Below, piece by piece: positions 28,823 to 36,665 of a DNA stretch of 64,000 nt. This DNA comes from Actinomycetota bacterium (lineage in GTDB: Bacteria; Actinomycetota; Actinomycetes; Actinomycetales; Microbacteriaceae). Under the pieces are notes generated by a model. That model had not been told where the DNA came from, made no database searches, and worked only from the letters and a program-made list of their open reading frames with translations. The stretch lies in assembly GCA_947449765.1 (NCBI GenBank), contig CANFSP010000003.1:62001-126000 (forward strand), in the 5' to 3' direction. Both the position numbers and the translations under genes were made by a program. Each line of letters starts with the position of its first letter. The stretch's first letter is position 1.

Positions 28823-29776
28823 ATGGACATCATCGGCATTGTCATGTGGCCCATCAAGTGGGTCATCGAGCTCATTTTGGTGATTTTCCACACTCTGTGG
28901 ACTGCAATCGGAATGGATCCGAATCAAGGCGCAACATGGGTGCTGTCGATTGTTGGACTGGTGGTTGTGGTTCGTGCGGCGCTCATCCCGTTATTCGTGC
29001 GCCAAATCAGGTCTCAGCGCAAGATGCTTGAGATAGCTCCGGAACTCAAAAAAATTCAGGAAAAGTACAAAGGCAAGAAGGACCAGTTTTCTCGAGAAGC
29101 GATGTCTCGAGAGACGATGGAACTTTACCGGCGAGCCGGCACGAATCCGATGTCTTCCTGCCTTCCGCTTCTTGTACAGATGCCTATTTTCTTCGGCCTC
29201 TTCACAGTGCTCAGCGAGGCTCAAAAGAATCACGCGGGCGTGGGTCCAATGAATGCTGAATTAGCGGCCTCCTTTGCTAAAGCGAGTCTCTTTGGGGTAG
29301 CCCCCCTCGCCGACAGTTTTCAGTCGGCCATGAATTCGAATCCACAGCAGGTTGTTGTCATGGTCATCGCGGCAGTCATGGTTGTCGTGATGACCGCGTC
29401 GCAGTTCATTACTCAGCTACAGATTGTTTCAAAGAACATGTCGGAAGAAACAAAGGCGAGCCCCGCGTTTCGCCAGCAGAGAATTCTTCTGTACGTACTT
29501 CCCCTCGTGTTCGCTTTTTCGGGATTCGCCTTCCCCATTGGTGTCATGTTTTACTGGCTCGTCTCAAACTTCTGGACTATGGGTCAGCAATTTCTCGTCA
29601 TACGCAACATGCCGTCCCCCGGTAGCCAAGCCGCCAAGGATCGTGAAGAGCGTTTGGCTCGACGAGGCAAACTTCTCAGTAAAGACGTCCCTGTGATTGA
29701 GATTGAAGAAAAGAAGCCAACGCAACGCCAGCAGCCGGTTGGGAAGAATCGGTCGAAGAAGAAGTCAGGAAAGTAG
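28823..29776 (+). CDS. yidC: membrane protein insertase YidC
   Basis: A 317-residue Oxa1-type insertase of the Gram-positive form without the large periplasmic domain. Five hydrophobic segments are visible. Family landmarks include the hydrophilic groove arginine in the first core helix (VVVVRAALIPLFVRQIRSQRKM region), the coiled C1 loop (APELKKIQEKYKGKKDQ), NPMSSCLPLLVQMPIFFGLF, and GVMFYWLVSNFWTMGQQ. The C-terminus is basic (KNRSKKKSGK), as expected for ribosome contact. It sits between yidD and khpB. Confidence 0.96.
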   Translation: MDIIGIVMWPIKWVIELILVIFHTLWTAIGMDPNQGATWVLSIVGLVVVVRAALIPLFVRQIRSQRKMLEIAPELKKIQEKYKGKKDQFSREAMSRETMELYRRAGTNPMSSCLPLLVQMPIFFGLFTVLSEAQKNHAGVGPMNAELAASFAKASLFGVAPLADSFQSAMNSNPQQVVVMVIAAVMVVVMTASQFITQLQIVSKNMSEETKASPAFRQQRILLYVLPLVFAFSGFAFPIGVMFYWLVSNFWTMGQQFLVIRNMPSPGSQAAKDREERLARRGKLLSKDVPVIEIEEKKPTQRQQPVGKNRSKKKSGK

Positions 29777-29781
29777 TCATC

Positions 29782-30264
29782 ATGTCTGAGGAAGTAAGTG
29801 TCACGAGTCGAGAGGCCCTAGAGGCCCAGGGCGACATCGCAGCCGATTATCTAGAGGGACTTCTCGATATTTGTGATTTTGATGGCGACTTCGATATCGA
29901 AGTTCGAAACGGGCGGGCTTACGTGTCCGTTGCATCTTCAGGCAGTGATCTTGAACGTTTGAGCCACGCGGATTCGGTCGCCGCATTGCAAGAGCTTGCT
30001 CGGTTAGCGGTCCAAGCCAAAACCGGCGAGTTCTCTCGATTAATCCTCGACGTAGGTGGATCTCGAAGTGCTCGAGAGGCAGAGCTCGAGAGAATCGTCG
30101 AGGCAGCGATCTCGCGAATCGACGAGGGAGCAGTCTCTGCATCCTTACCGCCGATGAGTTCCTACGAGCGCAAGCTGGTTCACGATATTGTCGCAGAGCG
30201 AGGATTCGCCTCCACGTCCCGCGGCGAGGGCGCTGAGCGCCACACGATCATCACCGCACGATAA
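29782..30264 (+). CDS. khpB: Jag/KhpB-type KH-R3H RNA-binding protein
   Basis: A cytoplasmic RNA-binding protein of 160 residues. It has a KH-like domain (about 15-90), then an R3H domain with the diagnostic SSYERKLVHDIVAERGF near residues 123-140. The Jag_N domain found in Firmicute homologues is absent, which is usual in actinobacteria. In other bacteria KhpB/Jag with KhpA affects cell elongation and division. The stop is one base before the parS site at 30266. Confidence 0.9.
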   Translation: MSEEVSVTSREALEAQGDIAADYLEGLLDICDFDGDFDIEVRNGRAYVSVASSGSDLERLSHADSVAALQELARLAVQAKTGEFSRLILDVGGSRSAREAELERIVEAAISRIDEGAVSASLPPMSSYERKLVHDIVAERGFASTSRGEGAERHTIITAR

Positions 30265-30265
30265 C

Positions 30266-30281
30266 TGTTTCACGTGAAACA
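30266..30281. promoter_or_regulatory. parS centromere site 1
   Basis: TGTTTCACGTGAAACA is a perfect 16-base match to the consensus parS sequence bound by ParB/Spo0J. It fills the gap between khpB and rsmG and ends directly before the rsmG TTG start codon. parA and parB are within 2 kb. Confidence 0.97.
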
Positions 30282-30911
30282 TTGATACCCGGTCGTGAAG
30301 CCGAGCCCGCAGTTGCTCGGGAATTATTTGGCGAACGCATTGAACTAGCTAGGGCCTTTGCCGAAAACCTCTTTTCTGAGGGCGAGCTTCGCGGTCTTAT
30401 TGGTCCCAGTGAGCCTAGTCGGCTGTGGTCTCGTCACATCCTGAATTGTGTGCTCGTGTCTCGGGCGATTGATTCCGGGTACGTTGGTGACGTGGGCGCG
30501 GGCGCAGGATTCCCCGGTCTCGTTTTGGCAATTGCGCGCCCGGATCTTGACGTAGCTCTTATCGAACCGATGGAGCGTCGCTGTGAGTGGCTACAGGAAC
30601 AGATTGACTCTTTGGATCTTTCTAACGCACACGTCTTCCGCGGTCGCGCTGAAGACGTGGCCCTACAAGAAAAACTGGATGTCGTCACCGCGCGCGCTGT
30701 TCGTGCACTCAAGGGGTTGATCCCATTGGTGACCCCGTTGCTCAGACCCGGGGGTTCCCTGGCTTTGATCAAGGGAGCTTCGGCTGATCGCGAAATCGCA
30801 GAAGCCGCAAAGCAGATAAAGAGCGCGAAACTCGTCGATGTTCGGGTGGACGTCTTTACGGCAAGTGGGCTGGATGAACCGACCCGAGTTGTTCGGGCTA
30901 CAGTTATATAG
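30282..30911 (+). CDS. rsmG: 16S rRNA (guanine527-N7)-methyltransferase RsmG
   Basis: SAM-dependent methyltransferase of 209 residues. It has LWSRHILNC, the SAM loop VGDVGAGAGFPGLVLA, and the late conserved RAVRALKGLIPLVTPLLRPGG. The only reasonable start is TTG 30282, since no ATG or GTG begins further upstream in frame; the parS site occupies the place of the ribosome binding site, so no Shine-Dalgarno sequence is evident. Loss of this enzyme gives low-level streptomycin resistance in other bacteria. Confidence 0.94.
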   Translation: MIPGREAEPAVARELFGERIELARAFAENLFSEGELRGLIGPSEPSRLWSRHILNCVLVSRAIDSGYVGDVGAGAGFPGLVLAIARPDLDVALIEPMERRCEWLQEQIDSLDLSNAHVFRGRAEDVALQEKLDVVTARAVRALKGLIPLVTPLLRPGGSLALIKGASADREIAEAAKQIKSAKLVDVRVDVFTASGLDEPTRVVRATVI

Positions 30912-30931
30912 CTCACGAACATTTCTCCCCA

Positions 30932-30947
30932 CGTTTCACGTGAAACA
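30932..30947. promoter_or_regulatory. parS centromere site 2
   Basis: CGTTTCACGTGAAACA matches the parS consensus at 15 of 16 positions (C instead of T at the first base). It lies 19 bases before parA. With site 1 it brackets rsmG. Confidence 0.93.
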
Positions 30948-30965
30948 TTCACAAAAGGCAAGGTA

Positions 30966-31850
30966 ATGCAGGATCCTAGGCACGAAGCGCCACTAGCGGA
31001 TGAGCTCATCGATCTCACGTCTCGGCGAAGAATTCTGTCGGCTCCACCTCCTCCGCTTCCAGCGTTTACGAGAATTATTGCCATGTCCAATCAGAAAGGT
31101 GGCGTCGGCAAAACCACCACGACGGTGAATATGGCGGCGGCTCTCGCCCGTTTTGGGGCTCGAGTTCTGGTGATAGATCTCGATCCACAAGGCAACGCAA
31201 CAACTGCCCTCGGATTCAATCACCACGAACAACCGGTCGGCATGTTTCAAGTGCTTACGGGCGAGCAACCACTGTCGGCCATTGTTCGCAAATCACCCGA
31301 GCCTGGAGAATTGTTTTGTGCCATCTCGACACTTGATTTGGCTGGAGCCGAGATGGCGATTGCCACCGAAAAGGATTCGCGCTTCAGATTGCATCAGGCG
31401 CTGGCTGAGCATCTCGCGTCTCCCGGCGGTTCGTATCACTACATATTTATTGATTGCCCGCCTTCCCTGGGGCTACTTACGGTGAACGCCATGGTCGCAG
31501 CTCACGAAATTTTCGTCCCCATTCAGTGCGAGTACTACGCGCTTGAGGGATTGACCCAATTGCGACAGACGGTCGACCAGGTAAATCAGGTTCTCAATCC
31601 GAGACTGCACATTTCGACCATGCTCCTCACGATGTTTGATTCCAGAACGAGGCTGGCACAGGACGTTGTCGACGACGTGCGGACCCACTTTCCGGACATT
31701 GTCCTGAATTCGATCATTCCACGCACCGTTCGCGTTGCCGAGGCCCCAAGCCACCTTCAGTCGGTCATCTCCTACGACACAAATTCGCCGGGCTCCATTT
31801 CATACCTTGAGGCTGCCTACGAGTTCGCTTCACGTAAATCACACATGTAA
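30966..31850 (+). CDS. parA: chromosome partitioning ATPase ParA/Soj
   Basis: Walker-type ATPase, 294 residues, that drives segregation of ParB-parS complexes. After a short N-terminal extension (1-35, Pro-rich APPPPLP), the deviant Walker A motif is SNQKGGVGKTTTTVN. Walker A' reads VIDLDPQGN and Walker B FIDCPPSLGLLTVNA. AAGG precedes the ATG, and parS site 2 lies in the promoter area, giving possible ParB feedback. parB follows after 16 bases. Confidence 0.96.
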   Translation: MQDPRHEAPLADELIDLTSRRRILSAPPPPLPAFTRIIAMSNQKGGVGKTTTTVNMAAALARFGARVLVIDLDPQGNATTALGFNHHEQPVGMFQVLTGEQPLSAIVRKSPEPGELFCAISTLDLAGAEMAIATEKDSRFRLHQALAEHLASPGGSYHYIFIDCPPSLGLLTVNAMVAAHEIFVPIQCEYYALEGLTQLRQTVDQVNQVLNPRLHISTMLLTMFDSRTRLAQDVVDDVRTHFPDIVLNSIIPRTVRVAEAPSHLQSVISYDTNSPGSISYLEAAYEFASRKSHM

Positions 31851-31866
31851 AGATCGGATTGACGAC

Positions 31867-32835
31867 ATGGCAACACGTAAACCAGGACTCGGTCGAGGCA
31901 TCGGCGCTCTCATCCCGACAACAGCAGCTGAAGCCGGAATGGAAGAAAGTCCGAGGGAGGTCTTTTTTTCTGGCGGGCGTTCGTCGGAATCAGATCAATC
32001 CTTGGTTCCTGTGCCGGGTGCACGCCTGGCCCAGCTCGATCCGGACGACATCATTCCCAACCGAGTTCAGCCGCGAACTGTATTTGATCAAAGCGACCTC
32101 GATGAACTGGTTCAGAGCATTCGCGAGGTCGGTGTTCTGCAAGCCGTAGTCGTTCGTCCAATTCCTGACAATCCGACAAAGTACGAGCTCATCATGGGAG
32201 AGCGCCGCCTGCGCGCAACCAAGGTTCTTGGCCTCGACAGCATTCCAGCCATCATCAAGGACACCGCAGACGAAAACATGTTGCGCGACGCTCTCCTTGA
32301 AAACCTGCATCGGGCGCAACTCAATCCTCTCGAAGAAGCGTCCGCCTACCAGCAGCTTCTTGCAGATTTCGGCATCACCCAGGAGCAACTTGCCGAGCGA
32401 ATTGGTCGCTCTCGTCCCCAAATCAGTAACACTATTCGCTTGCTCGGCTTACCGATTAGCGTTCAAACGAAAGTCGCTTCGGGCGTACTTTCCGCCGGGC
32501 ACGCACGCGCGATTTTGGCGCTTGATAACGAAGCTGACATGAAAAAGCTTACGGACAAGATAATCAACGAGGGGCTTTCGGTGAGGGCGGCCGAGGAGTT
32601 GACCAAGACAGCCCCAGGGTCTAAAAAGGCGTCTGCCTCAACACCTCAAGCGGGCAAAAAAACCGCCTATCTTGACGACGTCGCCGCTCGACTCGGAGAT
32701 CGACTGAATACCAGAGTGGGCATTAAGCTCGGCGCTAAAAAAGGCATAATGAGTATAGAATTTGCCAGTGTCGTAGACCTGAATCGAATTCTCAGCGAGC
32801 TGGGCGAAACCGAGTTCGGGTCGACTGACCGATAA
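31867..32835 (+). CDS. parB: chromosome partitioning CTPase/DNA-binding protein ParB
   Basis: A 322-residue parS-binding CTPase clamp. It begins MATRKPGLGRGIGALIP, the ParA-interacting N-terminus. The CTP-binding region includes VRPIPDNPTKYELIMGERRLRA (GERRxRA box) and ENLHRAQLNPLEEASAYQQL. The helix-turn-helix is ITQEQLAERIGRSRPQISNTIRLLGLP. The C-terminal dimerisation domain follows a Lys/Ala linker (about 245-270). All landmarks are intact. Convergent with ddl. Confidence 0.96.
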   Translation: MATRKPGLGRGIGALIPTTAAEAGMEESPREVFFSGGRSSESDQSLVPVPGARLAQLDPDDIIPNRVQPRTVFDQSDLDELVQSIREVGVLQAVVVRPIPDNPTKYELIMGERRLRATKVLGLDSIPAIIKDTADENMLRDALLENLHRAQLNPLEEASAYQQLLADFGITQEQLAERIGRSRPQISNTIRLLGLPISVQTKVASGVLSAGHARAILALDNEADMKKLTDKIINEGLSVRAAEELTKTAPGSKKASASTPQAGKKTAYLDDVAARLGDRLNTRVGIKLGAKKGIMSIEFASVVDLNRILSELGETEFGSTDR

Positions 32836-32876
32836 CGACGACGGAGCGCCCGCGCCGGCCTAAGCAGCAAAGAGGA

Positions 32877-33842
32877 TTACGCGTCGCGACGAACCGAGCG
32901 ACTCGCCCGCTGCACCAGAGCATCGAAAAGCGTGCTTGCTTCTTGCCCCGACGCGTTGATGGCGAGCGGAGCACTCGACGTTTCGGTGAGACCCGGAAGA
33001 GAGTTGGCCTCAAGAAACACAGGGACGCCATTCTCCGTCACGATGAAATCGATGCGCGAAATGAAATCCAGCCCCAATGTTTTGTGAACCGCAACCGCAC
33101 ACTCCGCAACGGAATCGAGAACCGAATCACTTAGTCGAGCGGGTGTAAAGAACGTGGTTTCGCCAGCGTTGTATCGGGCTTCAAACGAGTAAAAGCCAGC
33201 CGAGGGCACAATCTCGACGATCGGAAGTGCGTACGGACCATTTCCTTCATCTATGACGGTGACTGCGACTTCGGTGCCATAGACGCGGCGTTCGATGAGA
33301 GCTAAATCAGAATACGTGTACGCGTCCACCATGGCGCGGGGGAGAGACTCGACACTCAATACCAGAGACACTCCTTGAGACGATCCCCCGTGTACAGGCT
33401 TTACCACAAGGTCGTGCCCCAACTTCCGAGGGACAACGTCGAGCACAGCCGCCGCCCCGAGTTCGCGGAAGGCTTCGCGAGGCAACGTTATCGAGTCAGG
33501 GGTTTCCACTCCAGCCCGTGCCACAAGAGTCTTTGCTACGGCCTTGCTCCACGCCAAGCGTGCGCTGCTGCCCACGGGACCGACATATGATGTGCCACTA
33601 GCTTCAAGTAATTCCAATAACGCGCCGTCTTCTCCACTAGCACCGTGTACTGCGGGCCACACGACATCCGGCTGTTCCCGACTGAGGTACGAAAACAAAT
33701 GTGCGTCGGGATCGACGATGGTTACCTGATGTCCAGCCTCAGCAAGGGCATCCGCGACTCGACGCCCTGACCTCAATGAAACCTCTCGCTCATGGCTGAT
33801 ACCGCCAGCGAGCACTACCACTTTCAACGACTGCGCAGACAT
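32877..33842 (-). CDS. ddl: D-alanine--D-alanine ligase
   Basis: ATP-grasp enzyme, 321 residues, that makes the D-Ala-D-Ala dipeptide for peptidoglycan. It begins KVVVLAGGISHEREVSLRSG, with the conserved Ser-Glu pair, then VWPAVHGASGEDGALLELLEASG, the KPVHGGSSQGV lysine loop, and FISRIDFIVTENGVPVFLEANSLPGLT carrying the Mg-binding residues. A location beside parB is common in actinobacteria. A GTPase-like second copy was not seen in the window. Confidence 0.93.
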   Translation of the reverse strand: MSAQSLKVVVLAGGISHEREVSLRSGRRVADALAEAGHQVTIVDPDAHLFSYLSREQPDVVWPAVHGASGEDGALLELLEASGTSYVGPVGSSARLAWSKAVAKTLVARAGVETPDSITLPREAFRELGAAAVLDVVPRKLGHDLVVKPVHGGSSQGVSLVLSVESLPRAMVDAYTYSDLALIERRVYGTEVAVTVIDEGNGPYALPIVEIVPSAGFYSFEARYNAGETTFFTPARLSDSVLDSVAECAVAVHKTLGLDFISRIDFIVTENGVPVFLEANSLPGLTETSSAPLAINASGQEASTLFDALVQRASRSVRRDA

Positions 33843-33864
33843 GGGGTGACTACCTCTCTAGGTA

Positions 33865-35184
33865 TTAGTTGAGATCAGGTGGCGGTGCTGTGACATTTGG
33901 GCTCGATGGTGAGGCCTGAAGAGGTCCTGTGCCCGCAAAGGTGTCCAAGAGATCACGCTCGCCATGGATAACCGTCGCGAGGCGTCGAATTCCAAGTTGA
34001 ATGTTCTCCGGAGTGGGGTAGCAAAACGAAAGCCTCATGTTGCTCTGGCCTGTTCCGTCGGCGAAGAATGCCGTACCGGGTGTGTAGGCAACAAGCTCAG
34101 TGACCGCGCGCGGAAGCATAGCTTTGGAATCAAGACCCGGGGGTAGCCCAGCCCACACATAGAAGCCCCCGTTTGGTACGTTCCACGTGAGTTCGGGCAG
34201 GTGGTCTTCGAGTGCACGGATCATGGTGTCTCTGCGCTCACGGTAAACATCGCGGAACGACGCTATCTGACCCATCCAATCCGCCTCATTGAGGTACTCG
34301 TGAATAGCGAGTTGACTGAAAGCGCTTGGGCACAAGATAGCCGCTTCGGCGGCGAGAACAAGTTTCTCCCGGATTGCATGAGGAGCGAGGACCCAACCGA
34401 CTCGAAAGCCTGGGGCAAAAGTCTTAGAAAAAGAGCCCAGATAAATAACACCCTCGTCATCCAACGCCCGAAGCGCCGGGGGCACGGGTTCATCGAAAGA
34501 CAGCAAACCGTAAGGGTTATCTTCCAGCACCAAGACGTTATGTCTACGACATATCTCGAGAATGAGCGGACGACGATCCGCACTGAGTGTTACTCCGCCT
34601 GGATTGTGAAAGTTGGGAATCGTGTAGAGAAACTTGATGCGCTTCCCTGATGCGTGACACGACGTTATGGCGGCTTCAAGTGCCTCGGGGACAAGACCAA
34701 ACTCGTCCATGGTGATGTGGACGACCGAGGCTTGGTAACTTCTAAAAACTCCGATTGCCCCAACGTAGCTCGGAGCTTCGGCCAAGATGACATCACCTGG
34801 GTCTATGAAAAGCTTGGTGACGAGGTCTAACGCCTGTTGACTTCCCGTAGTCACGACGATGTCGTCCACGCTTCCGGAAATGCCCTCGAGAGCCATGATT
34901 CCGAGGATCTGTTCTCGTAGAGCCGGGACGCCCTGGCCACTCCCGTACTGCAGGGCTGTCGGGCCCTGATCCCGCATCACACGGTCGAGCGCCCCGGTAA
35001 CTAATTCACGAGGAAGTGCGCTCACGTAGGGCATGCCACCCGCGAGGGAGACGACTTCCGGTCGCGAAGCCACGGCAAACAACGCTCGAACTTCGGAAGC
35101 GCTCAGACCAGAGGCACGATCTGCATAATGAGAAAGCCACGGGTCAAGGTTGACTCCGCGCGCGTCTCTCGATGGCTCACTCAC
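33865..35184 (-). CDS. PLP-dependent aminotransferase (class I/II, 2-aminoadipate/MocR C-terminal type)
   Basis: A 439-residue fold-type I aminotransferase starting at GTG 35184. PLP-binding landmarks are VVTTGSQQALDLVTKLF, NFHNPGGVTLS, DNPYGLLSF, and the Schiff-base lysine in LGSFSKTFAPGFRVGW. No GntR-type DNA-binding domain precedes it, so it is an enzyme rather than a MocR regulator. Substrate is uncertain: alpha-aminoadipate, branched-chain or aromatic amino acids are all possible. A homologue sits in this position near trxA/parB in many actinobacteria. The C-terminus is Pro/Ser-rich. Confidence 0.9.
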   Translation of the reverse strand: MSEPSRDARGVNLDPWLSHYADRASGLSASEVRALFAVASRPEVVSLAGGMPYVSALPRELVTGALDRVMRDQGPTALQYGSGQGVPALREQILGIMALEGISGSVDDIVVTTGSQQALDLVTKLFIDPGDVILAEAPSYVGAIGVFRSYQASVVHITMDEFGLVPEALEAAITSCHASGKRIKFLYTIPNFHNPGGVTLSADRRPLILEICRRHNVLVLEDNPYGLLSFDEPVPPALRALDDEGVIYLGSFSKTFAPGFRVGWVLAPHAIREKLVLAAEAAILCPSAFSQLAIHEYLNEADWMGQIASFRDVYRERRDTMIRALEDHLPELTWNVPNGGFYVWAGLPPGLDSKAMLPRAVTELVAYTPGTAFFADGTGQSNMRLSFCYPTPENIQLGIRRLATVIHGERDLLDTFAGTGPLQASPSSPNVTAPPPDLN

Positions 35185-35211
35185 GACTTAAGCCTACTCA
35201 CAACGGCAAAG

Positions 35212-35238
35212 GCCCCCGGTTCCACTGAAACCGGGGGC
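35212..35238 (-). terminator. Rho-independent-type terminator after trxA
   Basis: Arms GCCCCCGGTT (35212-35221) and AACCGGGGGC (35229-35238) are perfectly paired around a 7-base loop. On the minus strand the hairpin lies 15 bases after the trxA stop and is followed by CTTTG. The short T-run makes it a GC-rich actinobacterial-type terminator. Confidence 0.8.
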
Positions 35239-35252
35239 GCACTGCTGACAAC

Positions 35253-35579
35253 TTAGCCAATGAACGCGGCGAGGTCCGCTTCGAGAGCAGGTCGGGGCTT
35301 AGCGCCAATGACCGTTTTCACAACTTCACCGTTCTGAAAAACCTTCATGGCCGGAATGGAGGTGATTCCATACGTCATGGCTGTTTGGGGGTTTTCATCG
35401 ACGTTGAGCTTAACGATGTCGAGTTTGTCGCCGTGTTCAGCAAGAATCTGATCCAAGATCGGACCTACGGCACGACACGGACCACACCACTCTGCCCAAA
35501 AATCAACGAGAACGGGTTTGCTGCTGCTGAGGACATCACTGGCAAAGCTGGCGTCGGTAACTGATGGTGCACCGGACAT
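35253..35579 (-). CDS. trxA: thioredoxin
   Basis: A 108-residue thioredoxin. The start at ATG 35579 is set by GGAG six bases upstream and by family length. The active site is FWAEWCGPCRAVGP. The cis-proline loop is ITSIPAMKVF. It reduces protein disulfides using electrons from TrxB, whose gene lies 67 bases upstream, and the pair is presumably cotranscribed up to the terminator at 35212-35238. Confidence 0.97.
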   Translation of the reverse strand: MSGAPSVTDASFASDVLSSSKPVLVDFWAEWCGPCRAVGPILDQILAEHGDKLDIVKLNVDENPQTAMTYGITSIPAMKVFQNGEVVKTVIGAKPRPALEADLAAFIG

Positions 35580-35646
35580 GAGGACTCCTTTGGTCGAGGT
35601 ATCTGGGAGAGAGTGAACGGACTTCTGAGTTGTTTCTATCTTGCAT

Positions 35647-36582
35647 CTACTTTGAGGGGACGGAAAGACTTGCGAGGTAGTGTTCCGCATCGAGCGCAGC
35701 AACGGTTCCACTCGCGGCGGCAGTGATGGCCTGTCGGTATGACGGGTCAATAACGTCGCCCGCGGCAAAAACGCCGGAAGTGCTCGTACGTGACGATCGC
35801 CCGTCCACCGCAATGGTTCCTGATTCTGTGAGGTCGAGCTGACCGTGAACCAGATGAGTCCGCGGGTCGTTTCCGATCGCGATGAAGAGACCGTCTAAGG
35901 CCAGATCACGGACGGCTCCAGTCACCGTGTCGGTCAAGGTCACCCCGGTAAGTGCCGATTCGCCAGAGATTGCCGTAACTGCTGAGTTCCACAAGAATTC
36001 AATCTTGGGATTCGCCATCGCCCGTTCCTGCATGATTTTGGATGCGCGCAAAGAATCTTTGCGGTGAATGACGTAAACCTTCGATGCGAACTTCGTGAGA
36101 AACGTTGCTTCCTCCATTGCCGAGTCGCCGCCACCGACGACAGCGATAACCTTCTCTCGGAAGAAAAAACCGTCGCAAGTTGCACACCATGAAACGCCAT
36201 AGCCGGACAGGCGATCCTCGTCAGGAATGCCCAATTTTCGGTAGGCCGATCCGGTCGCAAAAATGATGGCGGAGGCTTCGTGTGTTTCGCCAGAACCCAG
36301 CGTCACTTTCTTCACGGGGCCCGACAATTCAACGGATGTAACATCATCTCGTATGATTTCAGCACCAAATTTGGCGGCCTGTTCCTCCATCTTCATCATG
36401 AGTTCGGGACCCATCACGCCCTCAGGGAAACCGGGGAAATTCTCGACCTCGGTCGTGTTCATGAGTTCCCCGCCAGCTTCGACGGAGCTTGCAAACACCA
36501 CGGGGGACATGTTTGCGCGTGCCGCGTAAATCGCCGCGGTGAATCCGGCGGGACCTGATCCGATGATGATGAGTTGGCGCAC
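35647..36582 (-). CDS. trxB: thioredoxin-disulfide reductase
   Basis: FAD- and NADPH-dependent reductase of 311 residues, start GTG 36582 with AAGGGG upstream. FAD motif GSGPAGFTAAIYAARA, redox-active CATC in GVSWCATCDGFFFRE, NADPH motif VVGGGDSAMEEA, and C-terminal FAAGDVIDPSYRQ. It regenerates reduced thioredoxin (trxA next). No fused thioredoxin domain, unlike mycobacterial M. leprae. Confidence 0.97.
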   Translation of the reverse strand: MRQLIIIGSGPAGFTAAIYAARANMSPVVFASSVEAGGELMNTTEVENFPGFPEGVMGPELMMKMEEQAAKFGAEIIRDDVTSVELSGPVKKVTLGSGETHEASAIIFATGSAYRKLGIPDEDRLSGYGVSWCATCDGFFFREKVIAVVGGGDSAMEEATFLTKFASKVYVIHRKDSLRASKIMQERAMANPKIEFLWNSAVTAISGESALTGVTLTDTVTGAVRDLALDGLFIAIGNDPRTHLVHGQLDLTESGTIAVDGRSSRTSTSGVFAAGDVIDPSYRQAITAAASGTVAALDAEHYLASLSVPSK

Positions 36583-36665
36583 AAAAACCCCTTGTCAGTG
36601 TGATGAGCTCGTCGCTAATCGGGCAACGAACATCCTCACGAATGTAAACCCAAGTTTAGTCGGCG

